From NCBI GenBank assembly GCA_009926905.1, contig RFNX01000260.1, forward strand, positions 1 to 5,672: a DNA stretch of 5,672 nt, given 5' to 3'. The DNA is from Flavobacteriales bacterium (GTDB lineage Bacteria > Bacteroidota > Bacteroidia > Flavobacteriales_D > Crocinitomicaceae). Position numbers and translations under genes: made by a program. Numbering within the stretch: position 1 is the first letter of the stretch; each line of letters opens with the position of its first letter. Shown here one piece after another: positions 1-5,672 of this stretch. The notes under the pieces were generated by a model, which saw only the letters and a list, made by a program, of their open reading frames with translations, was not told the origin of the DNA and searched no databases.

Positions 1-1
1 T

Positions 2-862
2 TTACAAAGTGACGGAAATGTGAAGAAAATCGCAGCGCACATCACTAAAAAAGTGGCGGATAAATTGGCAGAAATGTTCAAAAAAGACCGTAAAGATTTT
101 GAAGAAAAATGGAATGATTTGCAGATTTTTGTTCAATATGGAATGTTATCTGAAGACAAATTCGCGGACAAAGCGAAAAGTTTTGCATTGTTGAAAAATA
201 CGGATAATGCTTGTTTCACTTTAGAAGAATACAAAGAGAAAATCAGTGTTTTACAAACGGATAAAGACAACAAAATTGTTTGTTTGTACACTAATAATCC
301 AGAGGAGCAATTTTCATTCGTTAAAAAAGCGAAAGAAAGAGGTTTCGATGTATTGCACATTGACGGACCGCTTGCACCGCATTGGATTGCAAAATTAGAA
401 CAAACGATGGAAAACATCAGTTTTGCACGTGTTGATGCCGATACTTTGGATAAATTAATCAAAAAAACAGATGAGATTCCTTCAAAATTATCGAAAGAAG
501 ACGAAGAAACCTTGAAACCTGTGTTTACAAATTCGGTAAACAATGATAAATATACTGTTCAATTTGAAAGCATGAGCGAAACAGATGCTCCGATAATTAT
601 TACGCAACCTGAGTTTATTCGTCGAATGATGGAACAACAAAAATTAGGCGGTGGCGGAGGTTTCTACGGCGCTTTCCCTGAAATGTACACAATGGTTGTA
701 AACGGAAATCATCCGAAGGTTTCAAATTTGTTAGCGAAGTCAGAAGAAGAAAGAGCTACAGTTGCAAAACAATTGACTGATTTGGCTTTATTGGCTCAAG
801 GAATGTTAAAAGGAGAGGCATTGAATAGTTTCATCGAACGAAATATCGAACATATTTCATAA
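2..862 (+). CDS. htpG: Molecular chaperone HtpG (Hsp90), C-terminal part, 5'-truncated by window edge
   Basis: HtpG is the bacterial Hsp90, a cytosolic ATP-dependent homodimeric chaperone that acts late in client folding, often with the DnaK system. Only the last 286 residues are present, roughly the C-terminal 45% of a protein usually about 620 residues long. The ATP-binding domain and most of the middle domain lie upstream of the window. The reading frame is open from base 2 and already encodes family sequence there (LQSDGNVKKI, then HITKKVADKL). The in-frame GTG at position 20 is therefore an internal valine and not a start. The fragment covers the end of the middle domain (FEEKWNDLQIFVQYGMLSED, then a segment containing VLHIDGPLAPHWIAKLE) and the C-terminal dimerisation domain. 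That domain carries a Gly-rich loop and FYGAFPEMY, as in Bacteroidota HtpG, followed by NGNHPKV and an amphipathic C-terminal helix (LTDLALLAQGML). The frame ends at a normal TAA with a strong terminator just after it, so this looks like an intact gene cut only by the window. Identification is very secure. Confidence 0.95.
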   Translation, partial: LQSDGNVKKIAAHITKKVADKLAEMFKKDRKDFEEKWNDLQIFVQYGMLSEDKFADKAKSFALLKNTDNACFTLEEYKEKISVLQTDKDNKIVCLYTNNPEEQFSFVKKAKERGFDVLHIDGPLAPHWIAKLEQTMENISFARVDADTLDKLIKKTDEIPSKLSKEDEETLKPVFTNSVNNDKYTVQFESMSETDAPIIITQPEFIRRMMEQQKLGGGGGFYGAFPEMYTMVVNGNHPKVSNLLAKSEEERATVAKQLTDLALLAQGMLKGEALNSFIERNIEHIS

Positions 863-877
863 ATTAAGTAAGTTTGT

Positions 878-899
878 GGGGGCGAAAGCCCCCTTTTTT
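878..899 (+). terminator. Intrinsic (Rho-independent) terminator of htpG
   Basis: A perfect 6-bp GC stem, GGGGGC (878-883) paired with GCCCCC (888-893), is closed by a GAAA tetraloop of the stable GNRA class. It is followed at once by six T (894-899). The hairpin begins 15 nt after the htpG stop codon, so it should end the htpG transcript. It is the only clear intrinsic terminator in the window. Confidence 0.92.
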
Positions 900-918
900 A
901 GTTTAAAATCGTTGCGTT

Positions 919-1680
919 TTGTATAAGTGGATATTAGGTATTGGAGGATTTGTAATGACTCGAAAAATCGGTGTCGGAATCCTTGGTTTTGTTATTGGTT
1001 CGCTTATTGACGCGTATCAACGTGGTACAGGTGGAGCTCAATCTTCGGATGGTAGTAGTTCACAAGACCCTTTTGAATATTATCGTCAACAAAGCTCGCG
1101 CTACGACATTCAAACGATGTTGATGGCTCTTTCTGCCGCTGTTATGAGTGCAGATGGTAAAGTTCTAAAAGCTGAATTGGATTATGTTAAAAGTTTTTTC
1201 AGTCAACAATTTGGTTCTCGTTTCACAGCTGATCACCTTCGTATTTTAAAACATTTTTTAGACACAAAACAGGTTCCTCTACAAGAAATTTGTAATGATA
1301 TAAAGTTACGAATGACTTATGAAGTTCGTGTTCAATTGATTCATTATCTTTTTGGAATAGCAAAAGCTGACGGTGATGTTTCATCTGCTGAAATGGCTGC
1401 TGTTCAACGTATCTCTAATATGTTAGGGATCTCGGCTGTTGAGTTTGAAAGTGTAAAAAACATGTTCTACAGAAATGTAGATTCTGATTATAAAATTCTG
1501 GGTATTGAATCTAACGCAACCGATGAAGAAGTGAAAAAAGCTTACCGTAAAATGGCCATTGCTTTTCATCCAGATAAAGTTGCAGCAATGGGAGAAGAAT
1601 ACCAAAAGGGTGCGAAAGAAAAATTCCAACAAATTCAAGACGCCTACGAAGCGATTAAGAAACGAAGAGGATTTAAGTAG
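919..1680 (+). CDS. DjlA-like membrane-anchored co-chaperone (TerB domain + C-terminal J domain)
   Basis: This 253-residue protein has the DjlA layout. Residues 3-31 are a Gly-rich hydrophobic anchor (KWILGIGGF, then IGVGILGFVIGSLID). Residues 32-60 are a polar Ser/Gly/Gln linker. Residues 62-184 are a helical TerB-type domain with two acidic signatures, SADGKVLKAE (77-86) and KADGDVSSAE (149-158). Residues 188-253 are a J domain with the HPD triad at 217-219 (FHPDK) and the helix QIQDAYEAIKK. J domains stimulate DnaK ATPase; DjlA proteins do this from the inner membrane with the J domain in the cytosol. Start choice: TTG at 919 is preferred because the residues it adds (YKWILGIGGFV) complete the conserved anchor seen at the N-terminus of DjlA homologues, and an in-frame stop lies just upstream at 904-906. 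The alternative is ATG at 955, which has a GGAGG 7 nt before it and gives a 241-residue protein with a shortened anchor. Domain assignment is secure; the start is not. The client of the TerB domain is unknown. Confidence 0.87.
   Translation: MYKWILGIGGFVMTRKIGVGILGFVIGSLIDAYQRGTGGAQSSDGSSSQDPFEYYRQQSSRYDIQTMLMALSAAVMSADGKVLKAELDYVKSFFSQQFGSRFTADHLRILKHFLDTKQVPLQEICNDIKLRMTYEVRVQLIHYLFGIAKADGDVSSAEMAAVQRISNMLGISAVEFESVKNMFYRNVDSDYKILGIESNATDEEVKKAYRKMAIAFHPDKVAAMGEEYQKGAKEKFQQIQDAYEAIKKRRGFK
943..947 (+). promoter_or_regulatory. Shine-Dalgarno-like GGAGG ahead of an internal ATG of the DjlA-like gene
   Basis: GGAGG lies 7 nt upstream of the in-frame ATG at 955-957, which is ideal spacing for ribosome binding. 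It supports 955 as an alternative or additional start. Against this, the same bases encode the Gly-Gly of the conserved anchor (LGIGGF), and Shine-Dalgarno sites are little used in Bacteroidota, so the match may come from coding constraint alone. Confidence 0.3.
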
Positions 1681-1798
1681 GTTTTCTCTTATCTTAATCA
1701 TATTCTTTTCATAATTCACAATTTTGTTTTGTAAAATAATAGTATGATGATCGGAGACATGCCGACTTTGTGATTTATAACTTAATACATACCATTAA

Positions 1799-3364
1799 AT
1801 GCGACAAATAATCCTCTTTTCATTTCTCTCTATTTCGTTACAATTTCTCTCTCAATTCTCTCAAATTGATGTTCAATCCTACAAAATTGATTTGACTGTC
1901 AATGATTCCAATGACACTATTTTAGTAAAAGAGAAAATTGTTTTCGATTACAACGATTTCACGAAATCTGTGTCATTTAATTTATCGTCGATTGACAAAT
2001 CAGGTAAAGGCATGCTTATTCAAAAAGTACTTCAAGGCAAAAATGAATTGGCATTTTCACATGTAAAAAATGTATTGACAATCAAAGATTTCCGAGTAAA
2101 TACAAATAAGAATATAGAAATTGAAGTGCAATTTAAAGGTGTTCCTATTGATGGTCTAGTGATTGGTAAAAACAAATTTGGCTCCCGTACTTTCTTTGGG
2201 GATAATTGGCCAAATCGAGCTCAAAATTGGTTTGCTTGCAATGATCATCCTTCCGATAAAGCAACAATTGAATATGTAGTAACCGCTCCGTCAAAATATG
2301 AAGTGGTAGCAAATGGTCAACTCCTTTCAAAGAAAATAAATAAGAAATCAGTCGTTTATCATTATCAATCGAAAGTAGTTTTACCTACGAAAGTAATGGT
2401 AGTTGGAATTGCGAATTTATCTGAAAAGCAAAGTGGGACTGTGTCAGGAATTCCAATATATAGTGCTGTTTATCCTGAAAATGAGAAAGGTGCATTTTAC
2501 GATTTCGATTTGGCTCCATCAATTTTGCAGTTTTTTGTAGATTACATTGCGCCTTATGAATACGAAAAACTAACCAATGTTCAATCTACAACGCGCTTTG
2601 GTGGAATGGAAAATGCAGGTTGTATTTTTTACGATGAAAATTCAATTACTGGAACTCGAAGCTCTGAATTGTTGTTAGCGCACGAAATTGTACATCAGTG
2701 GTTTGGGAATTCAGCTTCTGAAAAAGATTGGTCACATTTATGGTTGAGTGAAGGTTTTGCGACTTATTTGACGAATTTTTACATCCAAAAAACGAAGGGG
2801 AATAAAGCGTTTCAAGCTCAAATGGAAAAAGATAGAAGTAAAGTGATTGCTTTTTCAAAACGCTACAATCATGCGGTAGTTGATACGAATTATACAGATG
2901 TGATGGATTTATTGAATGCCAACAGTTACCAAAAAGGTGGATGGGTACTGCACATGCTTCGATATGAATTAGGTGATTCACTTTTTCAGCAATCGATTCG
3001 AACTTATTACCAAAAATTCAGGCTCTCCAATGCGGATACGAAAGATTTCGAGCAAGTAGTTGAATCCGTTGCAAATCGAAAATTGGATTGGTTTTTCAAG
3101 CAATGGCTCTATGTTGGCGGTCATCCATTATTAAAAATTGATTCAGAAATTGATAAAGAAATATTGACCTTAACCATTGAACAAAAGAATCAACTGTTTT
3201 TGTTTCCAATAAATATTGAGATTGAATTTACAGATGGCCAAAAACAGATCGAGCAAATAGAAGTTTTTAAAAATGTGACAACTATTACAAGGATGTATTC
3301 TAAAGAAATTCAGCGCATTACAATTGATCCAAACGTAGAATTATTATATGAAAAAGTGAAGTAA
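1799..3364 (+). CDS. Secreted M1-family zinc aminopeptidase, short form
   Basis: M1 metallopeptidases remove N-terminal residues from peptides with one catalytic zinc. The signature motifs are all present: the N-terminus-binding motif GGMENAG (268-274); the zinc site HEIVH (295-299), in which His295 and His299 bind zinc and Glu296 is the general base; the third ligand Glu318 in LWLSEGFATY; and the likely transition-state Tyr377 in NSYQKGG. The enzyme is therefore predicted active. Residues 1-21 look like a signal peptide (Arg2, then a hydrophobic run) with probable cleavage before Gln22, so it should act in the periplasm or outside the cell. Residues 24-205 form the beta-rich N-terminal domain, 206-440 the thermolysin-like catalytic domain, and 441-515 a small beta domain. 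At 521 residues it lacks the long helical C-terminal domain of PepN-type enzymes. ATG at 1799 is the first start giving a signal peptide, and no Shine-Dalgarno is seen. The 118-bp gap upstream shows no terminator or clear promoter. Likely a peptide-scavenging enzyme; exact specificity cannot be read from the sequence. Confidence 0.93.
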   Translation: MRQIILFSFLSISLQFLSQFSQIDVQSYKIDLTVNDSNDTILVKEKIVFDYNDFTKSVSFNLSSIDKSGKGMLIQKVLQGKNELAFSHVKNVLTIKDFRVNTNKNIEIEVQFKGVPIDGLVIGKNKFGSRTFFGDNWPNRAQNWFACNDHPSDKATIEYVVTAPSKYEVVANGQLLSKKINKKSVVYHYQSKVVLPTKVMVVGIANLSEKQSGTVSGIPIYSAVYPENEKGAFYDFDLAPSILQFFVDYIAPYEYEKLTNVQSTTRFGGMENAGCIFYDENSITGTRSSELLLAHEIVHQWFGNSASEKDWSHLWLSEGFATYLTNFYIQKTKGNKAFQAQMEKDRSKVIAFSKRYNHAVVDTNYTDVMDLLNANSYQKGGWVLHMLRYELGDSLFQQSIRTYYQKFRLSNADTKDFEQVVESVANRKLDWFFKQWLYVGGHPLLKIDSEIDKEILTLTIEQKNQLFLFPINIEIEFTDGQKQIEQIEVFKNVTTITRMYSKEIQRITIDPNVELLYEKVK

Positions 3365-3401
3365 TGAATTCAATTGAAAAACTCTATTGGAATGAAATTT
3401 G

Positions 3402-3409
3402 TAACTTTA
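3402..3409 (+). promoter_or_regulatory. Weak candidate -7 box upstream of the outer-membrane barrel gene
   Basis: TAACTTTA matches the Bacteroidota -7 consensus TAnnTTTG at all fixed positions except the last base. It ends 23 nt before the ATG at 3433. No well-spaced TTG-type -33 element is visible: the nearest TTGs are about 12 and 25 nt upstream. The 68-bp gap after the peptidase gene also allows simple co-transcription, so this is a low-confidence call. Confidence 0.27.
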
Positions 3410-3432
3410 CCAACTCATTAAGTTAATTGACT

Positions 3433-4140
3433 ATGAAACATATTATCTTCACAGCAGCAGTTTTATTTGCCTTTATAGCATCTGGTTTTTCTCAAATTTC
3501 TTTTGAAATACAAGGAAAAGGTTCTTATAATTCGACTTGGATTGTAAACAAAAATATTTCAGACCTAGGAGATGAACAAAATTATGACTTAGCTTGGTCG
3601 ACAAATTATGGCGCAGGTTTCAACTTATATTTTGGCAGAATTGGTGTTGGAGTTGAGGGACTTTTTGGCCATCACAAGGCGGCTTATGAAGGAACAATTG
3701 GAACCCAATTTCAATTGAATTATTCTTCAATTGTTGATTTAAAAACAACGCATATACCATTATTACTTAAAATCAAAGGAAAAAAAGCGGGGTACTTTGA
3801 GGCAGGCGTTCAAATGAACAGCATTTCAAGTGCAACCTACACAATCTCAGGTGACGTGGTATTTCCGACCAACAATAATGATGTAATGAACAAATATTCT
3901 AAAACATATTTATCTGCGATAGTTGGTGCTGGAGCGAATATCAAACCATTTAAGAAATTCCCGATCGGAGTTTTGATTGGAGTTCGTTTGCAATATGGAT
4001 TCGATGACGTGAAAGGAGTAGATGCTTTGTGTAACGATTTGAATAGTCCATTAATTTATCCTGAAAAACAAGCTTCAAATGTAATTTCTGGTGGAATGTT
4101 TGCTGGTTTGACTTACACGCTTTCAACTAAAAAAGATTAA
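3433..4140 (+). CDS. Outer-membrane beta-barrel protein (porin/OmpX-like family), function unknown
   Basis: A 235-residue exported protein. Residues 1-20 are a good type I signal peptide (MKHIIFTAAVLFAFIASGFS) with Gln21 as the probable first mature residue. The mature part alternates polar and hydrophobic residues in short strands separated by Gly/Asn/Asp turns, for example NYGAGFNLYFGRIGVGVEGL (58-77), IPLLLKIKG (108-116), AGYFEAGVQMN (119-129), SAIVGAGANI (161-170), PIGVLIGVRLQYGF (177-190) and a final strand GGMFAGLTYTL (220-230). This pattern fits a small barrel of about 8-10 strands, as in the outer-membrane beta-barrel families common in Bacteroidota. It has a single cysteine (Cys200), no OmpA peptidoglycan-binding domain and no type IX sorting domain. 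The start is ATG at 3433; an in-frame TTG at 3427 would add only two residues ahead of the signal peptide and is less likely. Class assignment is fairly sure. Ligand or role is unknown, and the gene's place after a secreted peptidase does not by itself reveal one. Confidence 0.77.
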   Translation: MKHIIFTAAVLFAFIASGFSQISFEIQGKGSYNSTWIVNKNISDLGDEQNYDLAWSTNYGAGFNLYFGRIGVGVEGLFGHHKAAYEGTIGTQFQLNYSSIVDLKTTHIPLLLKIKGKKAGYFEAGVQMNSISSATYTISGDVVFPTNNNDVMNKYSKTYLSAIVGAGANIKPFKKFPIGVLIGVRLQYGFDDVKGVDALCNDLNSPLIYPEKQASNVISGGMFAGLTYTLSTKKD

Positions 4141-4167
4141 GACGTTTAGTTAAAACCAATTTTTGAC

Positions 4168-4175
4168 TATTTTTA
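4168..4175 (+). promoter_or_regulatory. Weak candidate promoter for xseB
   Basis: TATTTTTA resembles the Bacteroidota -7 box TAnnTTTG except for its last base. It lies 15 nt before the xseB ATG. A TTTA (4145-4148) sits 19 nt upstream, where the TTTG-like -33 element would be expected. Both elements are one base off consensus in an AT-rich spacer, so the match could be chance. Confidence 0.22.
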
Positions 4176-4190
4176 ATAAAAGAATTTGTG

Positions 4191-4412
4191 ATGAAGGAAA
4201 TAAATTATACTGAAGCATTTGATGAATTGCAAGAAATTGTTTCAGATATGGAAGATGGTCAAATCTCAGTGGATGAATTGGCACAAAAAGTGAAACGTGC
4301 TACGGAATTGATTCGAATTTGTAAAGGAAAATTGACAGCAACAGAAGGCGATGTTCAGAAAATCTTAAAAGAATTGGAGGCTCAAAACTCCGAAGACAAT
4401 TCTAATTTCTAA
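4191..4412 (+). CDS. xseB: Exodeoxyribonuclease VII small subunit
   Basis: XseB binds in several copies to the catalytic subunit XseA to form exonuclease VII, a cytosolic enzyme that degrades single-stranded DNA from both ends and takes part in repair. The 73-residue product is a typical full-length XseB: two helices forming a hairpin, with conserved positions in YTEAFDELQEIVSDMEDGQI (6-25), the DEL..KVKRA segment (28-37), then ELIRICKGKL (39-48), followed by TEGDVQKIL (51-59). The tail (EAQNSEDNSNF) is acidic and polar, as is common. The start is ATG at 4191; a GTG directly before it (4188) could add one residue but is unlikely. No Shine-Dalgarno is seen. The gene is followed after 21 bp by the PurM-family gene, so the two are probably one transcript. 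Its usual partner xseA is not in the window: upstream is an unrelated barrel gene. Identification is secure. Confidence 0.92.
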   Translation: MKEINYTEAFDELQEIVSDMEDGQISVDELAQKVKRATELIRICKGKLTATEGDVQKILKELEAQNSEDNSNF

Positions 4413-4433
4413 CTTTACGACTCAATTTAGAAT

Positions 4434-5606
4434 ATGTCTGATAAACGTTACCAATCCCGCGGAGTTTCTGCAGGAAAAGAGGATGTGCACAACGCCATCA
4501 AAAACATTGACAAAGGTCTTTTTCCGAAAGCTTTCTGCAAAATTGTTCCCGATTATTTAACTGGTGACGACGATTATTGTATTGTGATGCATGCAGACGG
4601 CGCAGGTACAAAATCTTCATTAGCTTATATTTATTGGAAAAAAACGGGTGATTTATCTGTTTGGCGTGGAATTGCTCAAGATGCATTGATAATGAACATC
4701 GACGATTTATTGTGCGTTGGTGCAACAGGTCCGATTTTACTTTCATCAACAATTGGCAGAAATAAAAATCTAATTCCAGGGGAAGTTTTAGCATCAATTA
4801 TTAACGGAACAGAAGATTTATTAGCAGAATTGCGTTCGTATGGAATTGAAATTTATTCAACCGGCGGTGAAACAGCAGATGTTGGCGATTTGGTGAGAAC
4901 CATTATTGTTGACTCTACTGTAATTTGTAGAATGCCGAAAAGCCAAGTGATTTCAAATGACAATATCAAACCAGGAGATGTTATTGTAGGATTGGCATCT
5001 TATGGTCAAGCGACGTATGAAAAGGAATACAATGGAGGAATGGGAAGCAATGGTTTGACTAGCGCTCGTCACGATGTTTTTTCAAAATCTTTAGCGACTG
5101 AATTTCCTGAAAGTTTTGATCCTAATGTTCAAGGCGATTTGGTTTATAGTGGAACAAAAGAATTATTAGAAGAAATCGAAGGTGCGCCATTAAATGCTGG
5201 GAAATTAGTGCTTTCACCAACCAGAACTTACGCGCCAGTTATTAAAAAAATGTTGGAAGTACATCGAATTGATATTCATGGAATGGTGCATTGTTCAGGC
5301 GGTGCTCAAACGAAAGTATTACATTTCATAGATCAATTGCATGTCATAAAAGACAATTTATTTCTTGTTCCACCTTTGTTTGACATGATCCAAAAAGAAT
5401 CTGGAACGAGTTGGGAGGAAATGTATAAAGTATTCAATATGGGTCATCGAATGGAATTATATGTTCCTGAAGAGATAGCTGAAAGTTTGATTTCTATTTC
5501 ACATTCATTTGGAATTGATGCAAAAATTATTGGAAGAGTAGAATTTTCTGAAATAAAAAAAGTTAGTATTATTGGAGAAAAAGGGAATTATACTTACAAA
5601 CAGTAA
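4434..5606 (+). CDS. purM: PurM-family AIR synthase (phosphoribosylformylglycinamidine cyclo-ligase), divergent Bacteroidota type
   Basis: PurM closes the imidazole ring in step five of purine synthesis, converting FGAM plus ATP to AIR, ADP and phosphate in the cytosol. This 390-residue protein has the two-domain PurM fold in order: YQSRGVSAG near the N-terminus; the nucleotide-site motif HADGAGTK (53-60, usually TDGVGTK); NIDDLLCVGA (88-97, usually VNDLVVQGA); GGETAD (144-149, usually GGETAE); SNGLTSAR (205-212); LSPTRTYAP (260-268); HCSGGAQTK (286-294, usually HITGGG); FNMGHRMELYVP (334-345); and a final IIGRVE (365-370). It is longer than the approximately 345-residue E. coli enzyme. It has a shortened loop after GGETAD and an extra segment (190-204) before SNG. 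These changes fit the form annotated as PurM or 'AIR synthase related' in Bacteroidota. Family membership is sure; whether it is the main AIR synthase or a paralogue cannot be settled here. ATG at 4434, 21 bp after xseB, is the natural start. Confidence 0.86.
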   Translation: MSDKRYQSRGVSAGKEDVHNAIKNIDKGLFPKAFCKIVPDYLTGDDDYCIVMHADGAGTKSSLAYIYWKKTGDLSVWRGIAQDALIMNIDDLLCVGATGPILLSSTIGRNKNLIPGEVLASIINGTEDLLAELRSYGIEIYSTGGETADVGDLVRTIIVDSTVICRMPKSQVISNDNIKPGDVIVGLASYGQATYEKEYNGGMGSNGLTSARHDVFSKSLATEFPESFDPNVQGDLVYSGTKELLEEIEGAPLNAGKLVLSPTRTYAPVIKKMLEVHRIDIHGMVHCSGGAQTKVLHFIDQLHVIKDNLFLVPPLFDMIQKESGTSWEEMYKVFNMGHRMELYVPEEIAESLISISHSFGIDAKIIGRVEFSEIKKVSIIGEKGNYTYKQ

Positions 5607-5623
5607 AAAAGTCACAAAAAAGC

Positions 5624-5653
5624 TTTAGGAAACAAATAATATTTATAATTTTG
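5624..5653 (+). promoter_or_regulatory. Bacteroidota-type promoter for a gene beyond the right edge
   Basis: TAATTTTG (5646-5653) is a perfect match to the Bacteroidota -7 consensus TAnnTTTG. It is followed by a GC-richer GCCGTCCG, where transcription would begin (around 5658-5661). A degenerate -33 element, TTTA (5624-5627), sits 18 nt upstream. The box lies about 40 nt after the PurM-family stop codon and points rightward, so it probably drives the next gene, whose start is outside the window. No terminator hairpin is visible between the stop codon and this promoter. Confidence 0.55.
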
Positions 5654-5672
5654 CCGTCCGTTCAATTAATAA

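Noticed and set aside
133..543. Long minus-strand open frame opposite htpG, and similar minus-strand frames opposite the other genes (1423-1719, 2646-2981, 4498-4797).
   Set aside because: They lie opposite well-identified coding sequences and encode low-complexity, Ser/Leu/Phe/Cys-rich peptides without family motifs, so they are shadows of the + strand genes.
640..666. Run of Gly codons in htpG as a repeat expansion or slippage site.
   Set aside because: A Gly-rich loop before FYG is normal in Bacteroidota HtpG, and mixed GGC/GGT/GGA codons make slippage unlikely.
20..862. Reading the first gene as a complete 280-residue protein starting at GTG 20.
   Set aside because: The frame is open to the window edge and the residues before the GTG (LQSDGN) match HtpG, so this is an internal codon of a truncated gene.
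1135..1480. TerB domain as a sign of a tellurite-resistance or phage-defence island.
   Set aside because: There are no other ter genes nearby. TerB joined to a J domain is the ordinary DjlA-type chaperone layout, and the neighbours are housekeeping genes.
1751..1765. Small inverted repeat TCGG-7 nt-CCGA between the DjlA-like and peptidase genes, as a terminator or operator.
   Set aside because: The stem is only 4 bp, there is no T-tract, and such repeats are expected by chance.
1744..1773. Nine-codon ORF (MMIGDMPTL) in the 118-bp gap, as a leader peptide.
   Set aside because: There is no ribosome-binding site, no attenuator hairpin after it and no recognisable residue bias.
5607..5628. A-rich stretch with AAAGCTTT after the PurM-family gene, as an intrinsic terminator.
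   Set aside because: The palindrome has no loop or GC-rich stem and no following T-tract.

Overview
The window looks like chromosomal DNA of a Bacteroidota bacterium, most likely order Flavobacteriales. The evidence is the AT-rich sequence, protein variants typical of that phylum (glycine-rich HtpG C-terminus, short secreted M1 peptidase, roughly 390-residue PurM-family protein), few Shine-Dalgarno sites, signal peptides followed directly by Gln, and a Bacteroidota-type -7 promoter box (TAnnTTTG) at the right edge. The family-level placement is inference. All genes are on the + strand and densely packed, and no mobile element, tRNA, rRNA or CRISPR array is visible.

Layout: (1) Positions 2-862 hold the C-terminal 286 residues of the chaperone HtpG (Hsp90), whose 5' part lies outside the window. 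A strong intrinsic terminator follows (878-899). (2) Positions 919-1680 encode a membrane-anchored DjlA-like co-chaperone with an N-terminal anchor, a TerB domain and a C-terminal J domain. (3) Positions 1799-3364 encode a secreted M1-family zinc aminopeptidase of the short type. (4) Positions 3433-4140 encode an outer-membrane beta-barrel protein of unknown specific role. (5) Positions 4191-4412 (xseB, exonuclease VII small subunit) and 4434-5606 (a divergent PurM/AIR-synthase-family protein) are 21 bp apart and probably co-transcribed. (6) Positions 5607-5672 are non-coding and carry a good promoter candidate for a gene starting beyond the right edge.

Functionally this is a mixed housekeeping segment: protein folding (HtpG and a J-domain co-chaperone for DnaK), cell-envelope peptide hydrolysis and an envelope barrel, DNA repair (exonuclease VII) and purine biosynthesis. 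Apart from the xseB-purM pair, nothing in the sequence ties the genes into one pathway. I found no convincing undescribed system. The points most worth checking are the remodelled loops of the PurM-family protein, xseB without xseA beside it, the alternative starts of the DjlA-like gene, and the tight htpG/djlA-like junction.
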